The notes beneath the pieces are model-generated. The model was not told where the DNA came from. It did no database searches and worked only from the letters and a program-made list of their open reading frames with translations. Position numbers and translations under genes: made by a program. From Paenochrobactrum gallinarii (GTDB lineage Bacteria; Pseudomonadota; Alphaproteobacteria; Rhizobiales; Rhizobiaceae): DNA of 64,000 nt. The stretch lies in NCBI RefSeq assembly GCF_014205685.1, contig NZ_JACIIU010000004.1:231199-295198 (forward strand), in the 5' to 3' direction. Shown piece by piece: positions 26,635 to 37,023 of the stretch. The stretch's first letter is position 1, and each line of letters opens with the position of its first letter.

Positions 26635-27051
26635 TTACAACAAATCACATAAAATAGGGATGAGCGGTTCATCAGCGGGTGGCATCGGATAATCGCGCAT
26701 GTCACGCGGCCGCACCCATTTGATCGCCTGCCCCTCCATGCCGCGAGCAATGCCTTCATAGCGGCGGCAGATATAAAGCGGCATCAACAGGTGAAAATCA
26801 TCATAAGTATGGCTGGCGAATGTGAGCGGCGCCAGACATTCAGCCTTGGTGATAATGCCAAGCTCTTCCTGTAATTCTCGAATGAGGGTTTCTTCCGGTG
26901 TTTCACCGGCCTCTACCTTGCCGCCGGGAAACTCCCACAAACCCGCCAGCTGCTTGCCTTCAGGGCGCTGCGCCAGCAAAACGCGGCCGTCATTATCCAC
27001 CAATGCACAGGCGGCCACTAATAAAATACGGCGTTGTTGGGTGTTGCTCAT
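26635..27051 (-). CDS. mutT: 8-oxo-dGTP diphosphatase (MutT)
   Basis: A 138-residue Nudix hydrolase with a complete box (G44 through G65: GKVEAGETPEET followed by REL-EEL-G), the catalytic helix of MutT enzymes that remove oxidised guanine nucleotides. The N-terminus begins MSNTQQRRILLVAA. The ATG at 27051 has GAGACG a few bases upstream; an ATG five codons earlier (27066) is possible. It is in the minus-strand argJ-GNAT-mutT order typical of Rhizobiales. Confidence 0.9.
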   Translation of the reverse strand: MSNTQQRRILLVAACALVDNDGRVLLAQRPEGKQLAGLWEFPGGKVEAGETPEETLIRELQEELGIITKAECLAPLTFASHTYDDFHLLMPLYICRRYEGIARGMEGQAIKWVRPRDMRDYPMPPADEPLIPILCDLL

Positions 27052-27104
27052 GGTCGTCTCATTCATTTCAGATAGTTGGCTGCATTCAAAGCGCGCTCAA
27101 TAGC

Positions 27105-27890
27105 TTAAGGCATTTCGCGGTAGGAATAGCGATAGCTCTCACTAAAGCCCAGTTTACGATAAAGTGCCAATCCTGCAAGATTGCTTTCTTCGATTTGCAG
27201 CCATGCGCGCTTGGCACCTTGTTGCTGCGCCCATGATAAGCCGCAGGCAATAAGTGCTTCAGCCCACCCTTGGCGTTGATGAGCTGGCTTGGTTGCTAAA
27301 TCAAAAAGACCAGCCCACGCATAATCTTTTACACATAGGCCGGCAGCCACTGACTGGTCGCCTTTTTTGGCAATCATCATCGCTTTGGCAGGGCGGATTT
27401 GGCTTAAAATAAGTTCAAGAGCAGGCAGAAGTGCTTTTTGTTCTGCAAGGCTTTTGCCATGTGCTTCCAGCGAGGCTTGGGCATAAGTCGCAATATCATC
27501 GCTTATGGTGATATCAGCCGGATCGCTGGCGAAATCCGGTGTAATCGAACGCATCATCGTGATGGTTCGCCCTTTTTCCACCCAGCCCAGCTCATCCAGA
27601 TATTGGGTGAGCTGTGGTGCAGCAAGCGGAGACAGGCGGAAAACCGGACGTTTTCCGGCCTGCTGGAACATGTCCTGAATCGCAGCCACGCGCTCATCAA
27701 GATTATGAAAATCGCCCGGATCAAGCGGGTTAACCGAGTTCAGCCGCTTGGACTGATGATCCGGTGTCAGACGGATGGCCCAGCTCCCGCTATAGCGCAC
27801 CTGACTTGCAGGCCATGCGCGAAAGCCCAAAGCTTCAAGCTGGCGTACAATTGTCAGATCAGGTGTTTGTGGCATAGCGGAGCTGGTCAT
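27105..27890 (-). CDS. GNAT family N-acetyltransferase
   Basis: A 261-residue protein with a C-terminal GNAT domain (about residues 130-258). The acetyl-CoA-binding motif A region reads LATKPAHQRQGWAEALI, and motif B has NLAGLALYRKLGF. The N-terminal half is another degenerate GNAT-like or accessory region. The substrate is unknown. It lies 31 bp after argJ and before mutT. An ATG at 27875 is an alternative start. Confidence 0.82.
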   Translation of the reverse strand: MTSSAMPQTPDLTIVRQLEALGFRAWPASQVRYSGSWAIRLTPDHQSKRLNSVNPLDPGDFHNLDERVAAIQDMFQQAGKRPVFRLSPLAAPQLTQYLDELGWVEKGRTITMMRSITPDFASDPADITISDDIATYAQASLEAHGKSLAEQKALLPALELILSQIRPAKAMMIAKKGDQSVAAGLCVKDYAWAGLFDLATKPAHQRQGWAEALIACGLSWAQQQGAKRAWLQIEESNLAGLALYRKLGFSESYRYSYREMP

Positions 27891-27921
27891 TATCTGTTTT
27901 CTTTTTCAGGATGTGCTGTTG

Positions 27922-29163
27922 TTAACTGCGATAGTCGCCATTGATCGCGACATATTCTTTGGTCAGGTCGCATGTCCAAACCGTTGCTTTGCCGCGGCCA
28001 AGACCAATATCCACACGGATATAAATATCTTCGCCCTTCATATAATCGGAAGCAGCGGCCTCCGAATAATCCGGATCACGTTCGCCCTGATGTGCCACAC
28101 GGATATCGCCAAACCAGATTGTAAGCAAATCGCGCTCGGCTGGTTCACCGGCTTTACCAACGGCCATGACGACGCGGCCCCAATTGGCGTCTTCACCGGC
28201 GGCTGCGGTTTTCACCAATGGTGAATTGGCAATGGAAAGAGCGATTTTCTTGGCGGAAGCGGCGGATTTTGCACCGGTCACTTCAATTTCAAGCATCTTG
28301 CGAGCGCCTTCACCGTCGCGCGCAACCTGAATGGCAAGCGACTTCAACAGGCGGTTCAATGCTTTTTTGAACTGGTTGAGGCGTGTGTCTTTGATATCGG
28401 TGATCGCTGGTGCGCCGCGCTCGGCAGCGGTGCCGGTCGAAAACAGCATTAAAGTGTCGGAAGTGGAGGTGTCGCTGTCAACGGTCATCGAGTTGAAGGT
28501 CGGATCAACGCCTTTAGAGAGCATGCTCTGTAACACTTGCGACGAGATCGGCGCATCAGTAACGATGAAGGACAGCATGGTGGCCATGTCCGGTGCAATC
28601 ATGCCGGCGCCTTTGGCGATACCATTGATGGTGACAGGCACTTCGCCGATCAGCACGGTTTCGGTTGCAACCTTCGGATAAGTATCGGTGGTCATGATTG
28701 CTTTGGCGGCTTCCGTCCAATAATTATCGACGGCATTTTGTGCCATGTCGCCCAGCAGATGCGAGAACTTGCTGGCATCTAATGGCTCACCGATCACGCC
28801 GGTGGAAGCGAGGAAAATTTCGGTGGTCGAGCAGCCGATAGCCTGAGCGGCGGCTTCTGCGGTGGCCTGCGTGCTGGCGCGGCCTTTGGAACCGGTGAAA
28901 GCATTGGCGTTGCCGGAATTGACCACAACGGCGCGCGCTTTGCCGTGAACGAGGTTCTGGCGGCAGAAATCAACCGGAGCAGACGGGCATTTCGAGCGGG
29001 TGAATACACCTGCAGCTTCTGCCGGCTGATCAAAAATCAGCATCATAACGTCTGTTCGGCCTTTATATTTGATACCCGCTTCAGCGGTGGCAATACGCGC
29101 TCCTTTAATCGCGGGCATCGCCGGATAATGTTTTGGAGCAAGCGGAGAAATAGGTGCCGACAT
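27922..29163 (-). CDS. argJ: Bifunctional ornithine acetyltransferase / N-acetylglutamate synthase
   Basis: A 413-residue ArgJ, which transfers acetyl between N-acetylornithine and glutamate in the cyclic arginine pathway. The self-cleavage region [14 protein letters not shown] (about residues 182-195) carries the catalytic Thr that becomes the N-terminus of the beta chain. Other family marks: [13 protein letters not shown] near residue 80 and [22 protein letters not shown] precedes the ATG by 6 nt. It is the first gene of the argJ-GNAT-mutT run. Confidence 0.96.
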   Translation of the reverse strand: MSAPISPLAPKHYPAMPAIKGARIATAEAGIKYKGRTDVMMLIFDQPAEAAGVFTRSKCPSAPVDFCRQNLVHGKARAVVVNSGNANAFTGSKGRASTQATAEAAAQAIGCSTTEIFLASTGVIGEPLDASKFSHLLGDMAQNAVDNYWTEAAKAIMTTDTYPKVATETVLIGEVPVTINGIAKGAGMIAPDMATMLSFIVTDAPISSQVLQSMLSKGVDPTFNSMTVDSDTSTSDTLMLFSTGTAAERGAPAITDIKDTRLNQFKKALNRLLKSLAIQVARDGEGARKMLEIEVTGAKSAASAKKIALSIANSPLVKTAAAGEDANWGRVVMAVGKAGEPAERDLLTIWFGDIRVAHQGERDPDYSEAAASDYMKGEDIYIRVDIGLGRGKATVWTCDLTKEYVAINGDYRS

Positions 29164-29285
29164 GATAGCCTCAAATACTGGTCATGATATGTGATTGTGA
29201 ATTTTTCTGCTTTTAAAGCAATCAATCTCTGCATCTCTTATGCGGCTTTTCCAAGCCTTTGCATAGAGATACCTTGTGCGGGACG

Positions 29286-29326
29286 TAAAAAAACGGGCAC
29301 TTTCAAAATCAATTAAAAGCACCCGT
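29286..29326 (-). terminator. Intrinsic terminator after the parvulin gene
   Basis: On the minus strand a 12-bp RNA stem (ACGGGTGCTTTT with GAAAGTGCCCGT, including G-U pairs) is followed by T7. It lies 52 nt beyond the stop of the peptidyl-prolyl isomerase gene. Confidence 0.7.
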
Positions 29327-29377
29327 TGTATTTTTGTCTTTTCAGGCCGTTATTTTATGCCCGATGCCAATGCAAGT

Positions 29378-30301
29378 TTACTGCTTTGCAGCTTCTTCAG
29401 CATCCTGTTCGGCTGCTGCTTCCTTCATGGCTTTTTCAACAGCCGGATCATCATAGGTGATCTTCATGCCATTGCGCAGGTCTTTGATCATGGTGACATA
29501 ACGCTCACGCATAATCATCGAACGGATTTCGTCTTTAACCTGATCAAATGCCGGTGGCTGCTTGGCGCGCTTGTCTTCCAGCTTGATGATGTGGAAACCA
29601 AACTGTGATTCGACAGGCTCTTTGGTGTAGCTGCCCGGTTCCAGCGCAAATGCGGCTTTTTCGAATTCAGGCACCATCATGCCTTCGCCGAAATAGCCCA
29701 GATCACCACCCTGTGCGGCAGAACCGTCAGTGGAGTTTTCTTTGGCCAGATCTTCAAACTTGGCACCGCCATCCAGTTTCTTGATGATTTCTTCCGCGTC
29801 TTTTTTCTCTTTTACGAGAATGTGACGGGCACGAACTTCGTTTTGAGCAGGCAGAGCTGCAATTTCTTTGTCATAACGCGCGCGAGCATCTTCATCGGAG
29901 ATCTTGTCAACGATTTCAGCTTTGAAAACTTCGTTATGCAGTGCACGGTCTTTCAAGAAACCCATGCGACGCTTGAATTCTTCTGTCTGGTCGAGCTTGT
30001 TTTTTTCGCCTTCAGCAGCCAGCGCTTTGATGTCGATGAGCGCAGCCAAGGCTGCCAAACGGCGCTGTTCAACCGGCAGGCGGCCAAATTGCGGATCCAG
30101 ATCGGTTGCAGCCTGATCGACTTCGCCTTGCGTGATGGCGATACCATTGACAGTTGCCAGAACTTTGCCCGGTTCATCTTTTTCGGATTCGGCCGCAGCA
30201 GGAGCCGGAGCGGCTGTTTCCTGTGCGATAGCTGTGCCCATTACGCCACCTAAAAATGCTGTTGCAGCGAGAAGGGCAAGGCTTTTACGGTAAAGTGTCA
30301 T
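29378..30301 (-). CDS. Periplasmic parvulin-type peptidyl-prolyl isomerase (PrsA/SurA-like)
   Basis: A 307-residue exported foldase. Residues 1-26 form a signal peptide ending AIAQE. A rotamase (PpiC) domain spans about residues 155-245, with VRARHILVKEKKDAEEI, DLAKENSTDGSAAQGGDLGYFGEG and PVESQFGFHIIKLEDKR. A C-terminal Glu/Ala-rich tail follows. It is divergent from secA, a pairing common in Rhizobiales that joins export and folding. A perfect 8+8 palindrome lies between them. Confidence 0.92.
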   Translation of the reverse strand: MTLYRKSLALLAATAFLGGVMGTAIAQETAAPAPAAAESEKDEPGKVLATVNGIAITQGEVDQAATDLDPQFGRLPVEQRRLAALAALIDIKALAAEGEKNKLDQTEEFKRRMGFLKDRALHNEVFKAEIVDKISDEDARARYDKEIAALPAQNEVRARHILVKEKKDAEEIIKKLDGGAKFEDLAKENSTDGSAAQGGDLGYFGEGMMVPEFEKAAFALEPGSYTKEPVESQFGFHIIKLEDKRAKQPPAFDQVKDEIRSMIMRERYVTMIKDLRNGMKITYDDPAVEKAMKEAAAEQDAEEAAKQ

Positions 30302-30602
30302 TAAAAATTCTCCATTGAAACCGTCTACCGACCTGATAAATACGGCATAATTTGGCCTTAAAAAGCATCTGTTATCATAGATGATAACGCGCTACTACGT
30401 TGACATCACGCAATCCCACTCTTATCTCTCCAACGGCTTTGCGTCCAGTAAGCTTGCTTTTGTTTGCATGAAGGTTCGAAAATTGCGCCGTTTGGTTGCG
30501 CGCGAATGTTGTGCATTGTGATGCAAGTGCTTAGATTGACGTAGATAAAAGCATTTTAATGCCGGTAGTTTAGCTGGCTGAACGGACAGGAAAGGACCAG
30601 GA
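30302..30602. promoter_or_regulatory. Divergent intergenic region ppi/secA with a palindrome
   Basis: This 301-bp gap should hold both promoters. It contains a near-perfect palindrome, GTTATCAT-AG-ATGATAAC (30371-30388), 70 bp from the isomerase start, and a second inverted repeat, TGCAT-TGTG-ATGCA (30512-30525). Neither matches a site I can name. No other gene-like feature is seen. Confidence 0.4.
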
Positions 30603-33329
30603 ATGGTCAGCTTTGGCGGTCTCGCCCGTAAGATTTTCGGCTCATCTAATGACCGCCGTGTCAAAAGCATGCGTCAGCGCGTTCAACAGATTACAGCGCT
30701 TGAAAAGAATTATGAGGCACTCACAAACGAACAGTTGCAGGCAAAAACCGCGGAATTCCGCGCCGCTTTGGCCAATGGTAAAACTGTTGATGATTTACTT
30801 CCAGATGCGTTTGCCACGGCCAGAGAAGCCGCAAAACGTGTGCTTGGTATGCGTCCCTTCGATGTGCAGCTGATTGGCGGTATCGTGCTGCATGAGCGCG
30901 GTATTGCTGAAATGCGTACCGGTGAAGGTAAAACTTTGATGGCAACCTTGCCGGTTTACCTCAACGCGCTTGAAGGCAAAGGCGTTCACGTCGTAACGGT
31001 TAACGACTACCTTGCCGGTCGTGATGCCCAGACAATGGCGAAGCTTTACAACTTTCTTGGCCTCACCGTTGGTGTGATCGGTCATGGTATGGATGATGAT
31101 CAGCGCCGGGCTTCTTATGGTTGCGATATCACCTATGCGACCAATAACGAACTTGGTTTTGATTATCTGCGCGACAACATGAAATATGAGCGCGCCCAGA
31201 TGGTGCAGCGCCCGCATCATTACGCGATTGTCGACGAAGTTGATTCGATTCTCATCGATGAAGCCCGTACGCCTTTGATTATTTCCGGCCCGCTGGAAGA
31301 TCGCACTGATTTTTATAACCTCATCAATAATTTTATTCCGCAATTGTCTGCGGAAGATTTTGAAGTGGATGAAAAAGCCAAAACGGCGATCTTTACCGAG
31401 GTCGGTACTGAACGCATGGAGCAGCTTTTAGCTGAAGCCGGACACCTGAAGGGTGAAGGTCTTTACGATATTGAGAATGTCGCCATCGTGCACCACCTCA
31501 ATAATGCGTTGCGTGCGCATACCTTGTTCCAGCGCGATAAAGATTACATCGTTAACAATGACGAGATTGTCATCATTGACGAATTTACCGGCCGTATGAT
31601 GCCGGGTCGTCGTTATTCCGAAGGTCTGCATCAGGCTCTGGAAGCCAAGGAAGCTGTTAAAATCCAGCCGGAAAACCAGACGCTGGCTTCGATCACCTTC
31701 CAGAATTATTTCCGCATGTATACCAAACTTGCCGGTATGACCGGTACGGCTGCAACGGAAGCGGAAGAATTCGGTAATATTTATGGTTTGGAAGTTGTAG
31801 AAATTCCTACCAACCTGCCGGTTGCCCGTATTGACGACCATGACGAAGTTTATCGTACGGTTGAAGAAAAATACAAAGCGATTGTGCGCGATATTCTTGA
31901 AGCACATGCGAAATCGCAGCCTGTACTGGTTGGTACGACTTCGATTGAAAAATCGGAAATGCTGGCAGAGCGTCTGCGCAAAGACGGTGTCAAAGATTTT
32001 CAGGTGCTGAACGCCCGCTATCATGAACAGGAAGCGTTCATTATTGCGCAGGCCGGTGTGCCCGGTGCCATTACTATTGCAACCAATATGGCCGGTCGCG
32101 GTACTGATATTCAGCTCGGCGGCAATCTGGAAATGCGGGTGCAGCGAGAACTGGCTGATATGCCGGAAGGCGCTGAGCGCGAGCAAAAAATTGAAGCGAT
32201 TAAAGCTGATATTGCTGTGTTGAAAGAAAAGGCATTGGCTGCCGGTGGTCTTTACGTTCTGGCAACAGAGCGCCATGAAAGCCGCCGTATCGACAACCAG
32301 TTGCGTGGTCGTTCCGGTCGTCAGGGTGATCCGGGGCGCTCGAAATTCTTCCTGTCATTGCAGGATGATCTGATGCGTATTTTCGGATCTGATCGTATGG
32401 ACGGTATGCTCCAGAAGCTGGGTCTGAAGGAGGACGAAGCAATCGTCCATCCATGGATCAACAAAGCACTGGAAAAAGCCCAGAAGAAGGTGGAAGCGCG
32501 TAACTTTGAAATGCGCAAAAACCTGCTCAAATATGATGATGTGATGAATGATCAGCGTAAGGTGATCTTTGAACAGCGTCTTGAAATGATGGATAGCGAA
32601 CATCTGACTGATGCCGTTACCGAAATGCGCCATGAAGTGATTGAAGACATGGTGGCGTTGCGTATCCCTGAAAACGCTTATGCAGAAAAATGGGATATTG
32701 CCGGTCTTAAAGAAGATGTCGCAAAAACCTTGAACCTTGATCTGCCTGTTGAAGAATGGGCAAAGGAAGAAGGTATTGCTGAGGAAGAATTCCTCAATCG
32801 CATCATGGAAGCTGCTGACAAAGCCGCAGCCGACCGTGCCGAGCGTTTCGGCGAACAGATTATGACCTATGTGGAAAAATCTGTGATCCTGCAGTCGCTT
32901 GATAATCTGTGGCGCGAACATCTGGTTAATCTGGATCATTTGCGCTCAGTCGTTGGTTTCCGTGGTTATGCGCAGCGCGATCCGCTGAGCGAGTATAAGA
33001 CGGAATCTTTTGAACTGTTCCAGGCCATGCTCGGCAATTTGCGTGAAGTTGTTACATCGCAGCTGATGCGTGTGGAACTGGTGCGTGAGGCAGCCGCAGA
33101 ACCTGCGCCGGAACTGCCGGTCATGAGCGGCAGTCATATTGATAGCTCAACCGGTATGAATGATTTTGATCCGGATGCCTGGGCTGAACATCAGGAAGAT
33201 GAACGGATTATTGACCCTTCGAGCCGCGATGCATCTGACCCGCGCACATGGGGTCGTGTCAGCCGCAATGAGAGCTGCCCTTGTGGTTCTGGTAAGAAGT
33301 ACAAGCATTGCCACGGTGCATTTGACTAA
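30603..33329 (+). CDS. secA: Preprotein translocase ATPase SecA
   Basis: A 908-residue SecA motor of the Sec pathway. Walker A MRTGEGKT is at about residues 104-111, the DEAD-like [15 protein letters not shown] is near 208-222, and the C-terminal zinc-binding SecB-contact motif [14 protein letters not shown] ends the protein (894-907). Length is typical. AGGA precedes the ATG. The cytosolic ATPase pushes preproteins through SecYEG; the divergent parvulin gene fits an export role. Confidence 0.98.
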   Translation: MVSFGGLARKIFGSSNDRRVKSMRQRVQQITALEKNYEALTNEQLQAKTAEFRAALANGKTVDDLLPDAFATAREAAKRVLGMRPFDVQLIGGIVLHERGIAEMRTGEGKTLMATLPVYLNALEGKGVHVVTVNDYLAGRDAQTMAKLYNFLGLTVGVIGHGMDDDQRRASYGCDITYATNNELGFDYLRDNMKYERAQMVQRPHHYAIVDEVDSILIDEARTPLIISGPLEDRTDFYNLINNFIPQLSAEDFEVDEKAKTAIFTEVGTERMEQLLAEAGHLKGEGLYDIENVAIVHHLNNALRAHTLFQRDKDYIVNNDEIVIIDEFTGRMMPGRRYSEGLHQALEAKEAVKIQPENQTLASITFQNYFRMYTKLAGMTGTAATEAEEFGNIYGLEVVEIPTNLPVARIDDHDEVYRTVEEKYKAIVRDILEAHAKSQPVLVGTTSIEKSEMLAERLRKDGVKDFQVLNARYHEQEAFIIAQAGVPGAITIATNMAGRGTDIQLGGNLEMRVQRELADMPEGAEREQKIEAIKADIAVLKEKALAAGGLYVLATERHESRRIDNQLRGRSGRQGDPGRSKFFLSLQDDLMRIFGSDRMDGMLQKLGLKEDEAIVHPWINKALEKAQKKVEARNFEMRKNLLKYDDVMNDQRKVIFEQRLEMMDSEHLTDAVTEMRHEVIEDMVALRIPENAYAEKWDIAGLKEDVAKTLNLDLPVEEWAKEEGIAEEEFLNRIMEAADKAAADRAERFGEQIMTYVEKSVILQSLDNLWREHLVNLDHLRSVVGFRGYAQRDPLSEYKTESFELFQAMLGNLREVVTSQLMRVELVREAAAEPAPELPVMSGSHIDSSTGMNDFDPDAWAEHQEDERIIDPSSRDASDPRTWGRVSRNESCPCGSGKKYKHCHGAFD

Positions 33330-33377
33330 TATTGATTAAGTTTGGCGCTGGTGCAGCCAGCCTCAAGCCTTTGACTT

Positions 33378-33416
33378 AAAGCCGCTGCGCCGATTATGAT
33401 CGGCCAGCGGCTTTTT
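33378..33416 (+). terminator. Intrinsic terminator after secA
   Basis: AAAGCCGCTG pairs with CAGCGGCTTT around an inner CCGAT-TATG-ATCGG stem, ending in T5, 48 nt after the secA stop. Confidence 0.88.
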
Positions 33417-33540
33417 GTTTGCTTTTTATTAAGCTTCTGTTTTGTCTTTATTTTAAAGGGTTTCCCCTATAGAGGCTTAAAAATACTTACCTTTATGGCG
33501 GGGTTTTACTGCTCTATTGCGTAATTCAAAGGGGATTCAA

Positions 33541-34824
33541 ATGGTTGTGCATCCATTGCTTGAGGAGAAAGCGCAAGGGGCAGAGGGTGTGTCGGCTGAT
33601 GAGCCTAACACCTCTGAACGTCCTGTTGCCCGATCAGAAGCAAGCGAAGGCTATGGCGCACAACGCGATATTCCGCGTAAATTAGATATTTATGCTGCCT
33701 CTGCCGGTTATGAATTACGCAACGAACTGGACTTTTTAAGCAAACGCACTATTGAGCCGAATATTTTTTATAATGCCCGTTTTCTGGCACCTGCCATGCC
33801 GCGGCTGGAAGACCGCATCATTCGTTTTATGGTGATGCGTGACGAGAATGAAGAGCGCAGCCGCTTGCGCTTTGTCATGCCCTATACGATGGAGCGTTTA
33901 GGCTGGGGCAGTGGCCAGACCATGCTGCGCGCATGGACAACCCGTTTTTCCCCGCAGGGCACACCTCTGATCGATCAGGATGACCCGTCAGGCGTTGTCG
34001 ATGATTTGTTTGACATCTTAAGCCGCAAACATCTGCAATTGCCGCAGGTGATGGTTTTTCCGCATATGCGCACCAATGGAGCCGCAACGAAAACAATCCG
34101 TGAAGTTGCCCGTCAGCGCCAGTTGCCCATGCAGGTGCTGGAAAATGCACCGCGCCCGTTTCTGATCAGTGACCTGACGGGTGAAGACTATTTCCAAAAA
34201 CATCCTACCGGCGGGCAGGCGATGCAGATGCAGGCTTTACTGGAAAACCTGTCGGAACTTGGCGATGTGCAATATACCGTTAGCACCGGTATTGAGGATA
34301 TCCGGCTTAAATTTGAGCGGTTCATTATTTTGGAAAACCGTACGGAGCGTACCAAGCAAAAGACGAAAATCGTTGGTGATCGTTACCGCGAGGCTTTTGC
34401 CCGTGAAGCAGTCAATAATCTGGCTGAGCGCGGTGCCGTACAGCTTCATTCATTGGAATTGAACGATAAAACTATTGCTGCAGCTATTCTTTTTATTGAA
34501 AACGGTGATGCATGGTTGTGGAAGAGCGCTTGTTCCGAAAGCTTACGCTCGTTTATGCCGGATAGTCTGTTATTGCAGGAGGTGGTTAAGCATGTTCTGG
34601 CCAATCCGGCAATTAAGCGGCTGGATGCCTGCACACTGACCGAGCATCCCTTGCTCAATACCATCTTCAATGTGCAAGAACCGCAAGAGACGCTGATTAT
34701 CGGCTTGCACAAGGATGCGCATCGCTTAGCGGATAAGGCGACAGCAAAAGTCAGGTTTCGCAATCAAAGCAGTGCCTTAAAACGAATGCTGCGTCAGGTT
34801 GCACGCACTATTAAATTGGTATGA
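33541..34824 (+). CDS. GNAT/BioF2-like acyltransferase domain protein
   Basis: A 427-residue soluble protein. The C-terminal half (about residues 210-420) has the BioF2/acetyltransf_6 pattern seen in Fem-like acyltransferases: DRYREAFAREAVNNL, AAAILFIENGDAWLWKSACSE and LLQEVVKHVLANPAIKRLDA. The N-terminus is charged and variable. Its acceptor is unknown. The ATG at 33541 has AAGGGG upstream and is preferred over an in-frame start 8 codons earlier. It precedes the EptA gene, a pairing that suggests an envelope-modification role. Confidence 0.75.
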   Translation: MVVHPLLEEKAQGAEGVSADEPNTSERPVARSEASEGYGAQRDIPRKLDIYAASAGYELRNELDFLSKRTIEPNIFYNARFLAPAMPRLEDRIIRFMVMRDENEERSRLRFVMPYTMERLGWGSGQTMLRAWTTRFSPQGTPLIDQDDPSGVVDDLFDILSRKHLQLPQVMVFPHMRTNGAATKTIREVARQRQLPMQVLENAPRPFLISDLTGEDYFQKHPTGGQAMQMQALLENLSELGDVQYTVSTGIEDIRLKFERFIILENRTERTKQKTKIVGDRYREAFAREAVNNLAERGAVQLHSLELNDKTIAAAILFIENGDAWLWKSACSESLRSFMPDSLLLQEVVKHVLANPAIKRLDACTLTEHPLLNTIFNVQEPQETLIIGLHKDAHRLADKATAKVRFRNQSSALKRMLRQVARTIKLV

Positions 34825-34917
34825 TCTTGCTATAGTCTCTGCAGCGAATTGACATAAAAAAGCTTAAATTCAGGCAAAGACAAGCTGAAATTTGCTTAAA
34901 TTCAGAAAGCACCATTG

Positions 34918-36531
34918 ATGCGTTTTCCCCGCCCTGTAATCTCCAGCGGTTTCTTGTGTGTATTAACCGCTCTGTATCTGTTGTTCTTTAACAACAGGAC
35001 TTTTTGGACACTTATTTTACAGTATTTTGACGGCCAGCTGATGAAGGTGGTTGTGATGGCAGTGGCTTTATTACTGCTGCATATTGCCATTCTGGTGCTA
35101 TTTTCTGCACAATATGTCATTAAACCGTTTTTGATCTTGATGGTGATGACTGCGGCAGGTGGTTCTTATTTCGGTGAAACATTTGGCACCATCATCACCC
35201 GTAATGTGGTTGAAGCGACTTTAACCACCACCGCCGGTGAATCACGCAACCTCATGACCACAGGTTTCATTACCCATATGGTGCTGTACGGGCTTTTACC
35301 GTCGTTGCTGATTGTGTGGGTGCGCATTAAGCACCGGCCGATTTTCAAAAAAATATTGGTCAATACGCCGGTTATTTTGGGCTGTGTCGTTGGTTTTGTG
35401 GTGCTGGTGGCGTCGGATTTCGGCGCTTATTCGTCAATGTATCGTATGCACCGCAATGATATTATGGCACGCCTTGTACCTTATAAACCGGTTGCCAGCA
35501 CGGTTGATTATTTCGTCCGGCATTATACTGAGCGCCATATTGTTATGCAGCCGTTGGGGCAGGATGCAGTCCAAGAAACCGTAGCGCTGCCTGAGGGCAA
35601 AAAACTGCTGACTGTTGTCGTGGTGGGGGAAACTGCTCGGGCGCAAAATTTCAGTCTTAATGGTTATAATCGCGAAACCAATCCTGAGCTGAAAAAGCGC
35701 GAAGTGATCGCCTTTACCAATACGACCAGCTGCGGCACTGAGACCTCTGTATCCGTGCCTTGCATGTTTTCGCCTTTTCCGCGCAAAGATTATTCCAGCG
35801 CCAAATTTAAAGGCTCTGAAAACCTGCTTGATGTTTTGCAATATGCGGGCGTGAAGGTGGAATGGTGGGAAAATAATACCGGCGATAAAGGTGTTGCTGA
35901 CCGCTCGAAACTGATTGATCTGCAAAATTCGTATGATCCGAAATATTGCGAGGGCGGTGAATGCCTTGATCAGATTTTGTCGGATTATCTGCGGGATCAT
36001 CTGAAGGATTTTGATGGCAACACAACGCTCGTTCTGCACATGACCGGCAGCCACGGCCCTGCTTATTATATGCGCTATCCGCCGGAAATGGCGCAGTTCA
36101 AACCGGAATGCCGTACGGCGGAATTCTCGGAATGTGAAGATAGCCAGATCGTCAATGCTTATGACAATACAATTCTTTATACGGATAAGATTTTGTCGCA
36201 GATCATTGATATTCTCAAAGCCAATGAGGACAAGTTTGTTTCCTCAATGATTTATATGTCCGATCACGGCGAATCATTGGGCGAGCGCGGTCTTTATCTG
36301 CATGCGGCTCCTTATTTTATCGCGCCTGATACACAGACGCATATTCCGTTCATCACATGGTTCTCGCCTGATTATCAGGCTGTGACGGGTACGGATTTGT
36401 CATGCTTGCGTGCCAGCACCGCTGAGGAAGCATCGCATGATAATCTTTTCCATACAGTGCTGGGCATGATGAATGTGAAAACATCCGTTTATGACCGTTC
36501 ACTTGATCGTTTCGCGGCCTGCCGGAAATAG
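34918..36531 (+). CDS. Phosphoethanolamine transferase, EptA type
   Basis: A 537-residue inner-membrane enzyme with four or five N-terminal membrane spans (residues 9-165) and a periplasmic alkaline-phosphatase-like domain. Metal and nucleophile residues match EptA/MCR: E238 in VVGETARAQN, the catalytic Thr in SCGTETSVSVPCMF (T276), and SDHGESLGERG. These enzymes add phosphoethanolamine to lipid A or core sugars and raise cationic-peptide resistance. The exact acceptor is unknown. It follows the BioF2-like gene by 93 bp. Confidence 0.93.
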   Translation: MRFPRPVISSGFLCVLTALYLLFFNNRTFWTLILQYFDGQLMKVVVMAVALLLLHIAILVLFSAQYVIKPFLILMVMTAAGGSYFGETFGTIITRNVVEATLTTTAGESRNLMTTGFITHMVLYGLLPSLLIVWVRIKHRPIFKKILVNTPVILGCVVGFVVLVASDFGAYSSMYRMHRNDIMARLVPYKPVASTVDYFVRHYTERHIVMQPLGQDAVQETVALPEGKKLLTVVVVGETARAQNFSLNGYNRETNPELKKREVIAFTNTTSCGTETSVSVPCMFSPFPRKDYSSAKFKGSENLLDVLQYAGVKVEWWENNTGDKGVADRSKLIDLQNSYDPKYCEGGECLDQILSDYLRDHLKDFDGNTTLVLHMTGSHGPAYYMRYPPEMAQFKPECRTAEFSECEDSQIVNAYDNTILYTDKILSQIIDILKANEDKFVSSMIYMSDHGESLGERGLYLHAAPYFIAPDTQTHIPFITWFSPDYQAVTGTDLSCLRASTAEEASHDNLFHTVLGMMNVKTSVYDRSLDRFAACRK

Positions 36532-36698
36532 GCAAATGACAACAACAGACAGAGCGGTTTATGATTCTTTTGACGAATTTACCGCTCTGTTGCTGCATCA
36601 TTGATGTGTTTTTCAAAAGCAAACAGGGTGTGAAAGGTTTAAGCGCTCATAAATCTTGAAAAAAATCATTTTAGTGCATGAAGTTTTGTCAGTTGTGA

Positions 36699-36727
36699 TT
36701 GACCTTAAGAGACGAAGCCGTTATATC
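36699..36727 (+). promoter_or_regulatory. Candidate sigma70 promoter for tRNA-Leu
   Basis: TTGACC (36699-36704), a 17-bp spacer and TATATC (36722-36727) give a good -35/-10 pair, placing the start about 60 nt before the tRNA. A 7-bp hairpin (CTACCGA / TCGGTAG, 36736-36784) lies in the leader. Confidence 0.55.
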
Positions 36728-36795
36728 CCAAACCGCTACCGAACATTAGTTCCCCGTTCTGGTTACAGGACGTACCCTCGGTAGTTTATAAATGT

Positions 36796-36880
36796 GCGGG
36801 TGTGGTGGAACTGGTAGACGCGCTGGATTCAAAATCCAGTTCCGAAAGGAGTGTCGGTTCGATTCCGACCACCCGCACCA
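36796..36880 (+). tRNA. tRNA-Leu (anticodon CAA)
   Basis: An 85-nt tRNA with CCA encoded. The acceptor stem is GCGGGTG / CACCCGC, the anticodon loop TT-CAA-AA has the anticodon at 36830-36832, and a long variable arm (CCGAAAGGAG) is present as in class II Leu tRNAs. The T-arm reads GGTTCGATTCC and the discriminator is A. It reads the UUG codon. Confidence 0.97.
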
Positions 36881-36988
36881 TTTCTCTTTCAAATCAAATT
36901 ATCTTAAAATTGATATAGTTATTTTAAACGCGCTGTTTTGTGCCGTGCTTTATCTGTCTGCAAAATTTATCAGCAATTTTGCGATATG

Positions 36989-37015
36989 AAAAAGGCGGCC
37001 TATTGAGCCGCCCTT
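36989..37015 (-). terminator. Intrinsic terminator of the catabolic operon
   Basis: On the minus strand GGCGGC pairs with GCCGCC around TCAATAG, followed by T5. It lies just after the creatininase stop and would end the ten-gene transcript before the tRNA. Confidence 0.75.
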
Positions 37016-37023
37016 CAAGATAT

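Noticed and set aside
31428..32276. 282-codon open frame antisense to secA
   Set aside because: It lies wholly within secA on the other strand, has no family sequence and the usual codon bias of a shadow frame.
36549..36597. Hairpin CAGAGCGGT / ACCGCTCTG after the EptA gene as a terminator
   Set aside because: The loop is about 22 nt long and there is no T-run after it, so it is too weak to call.
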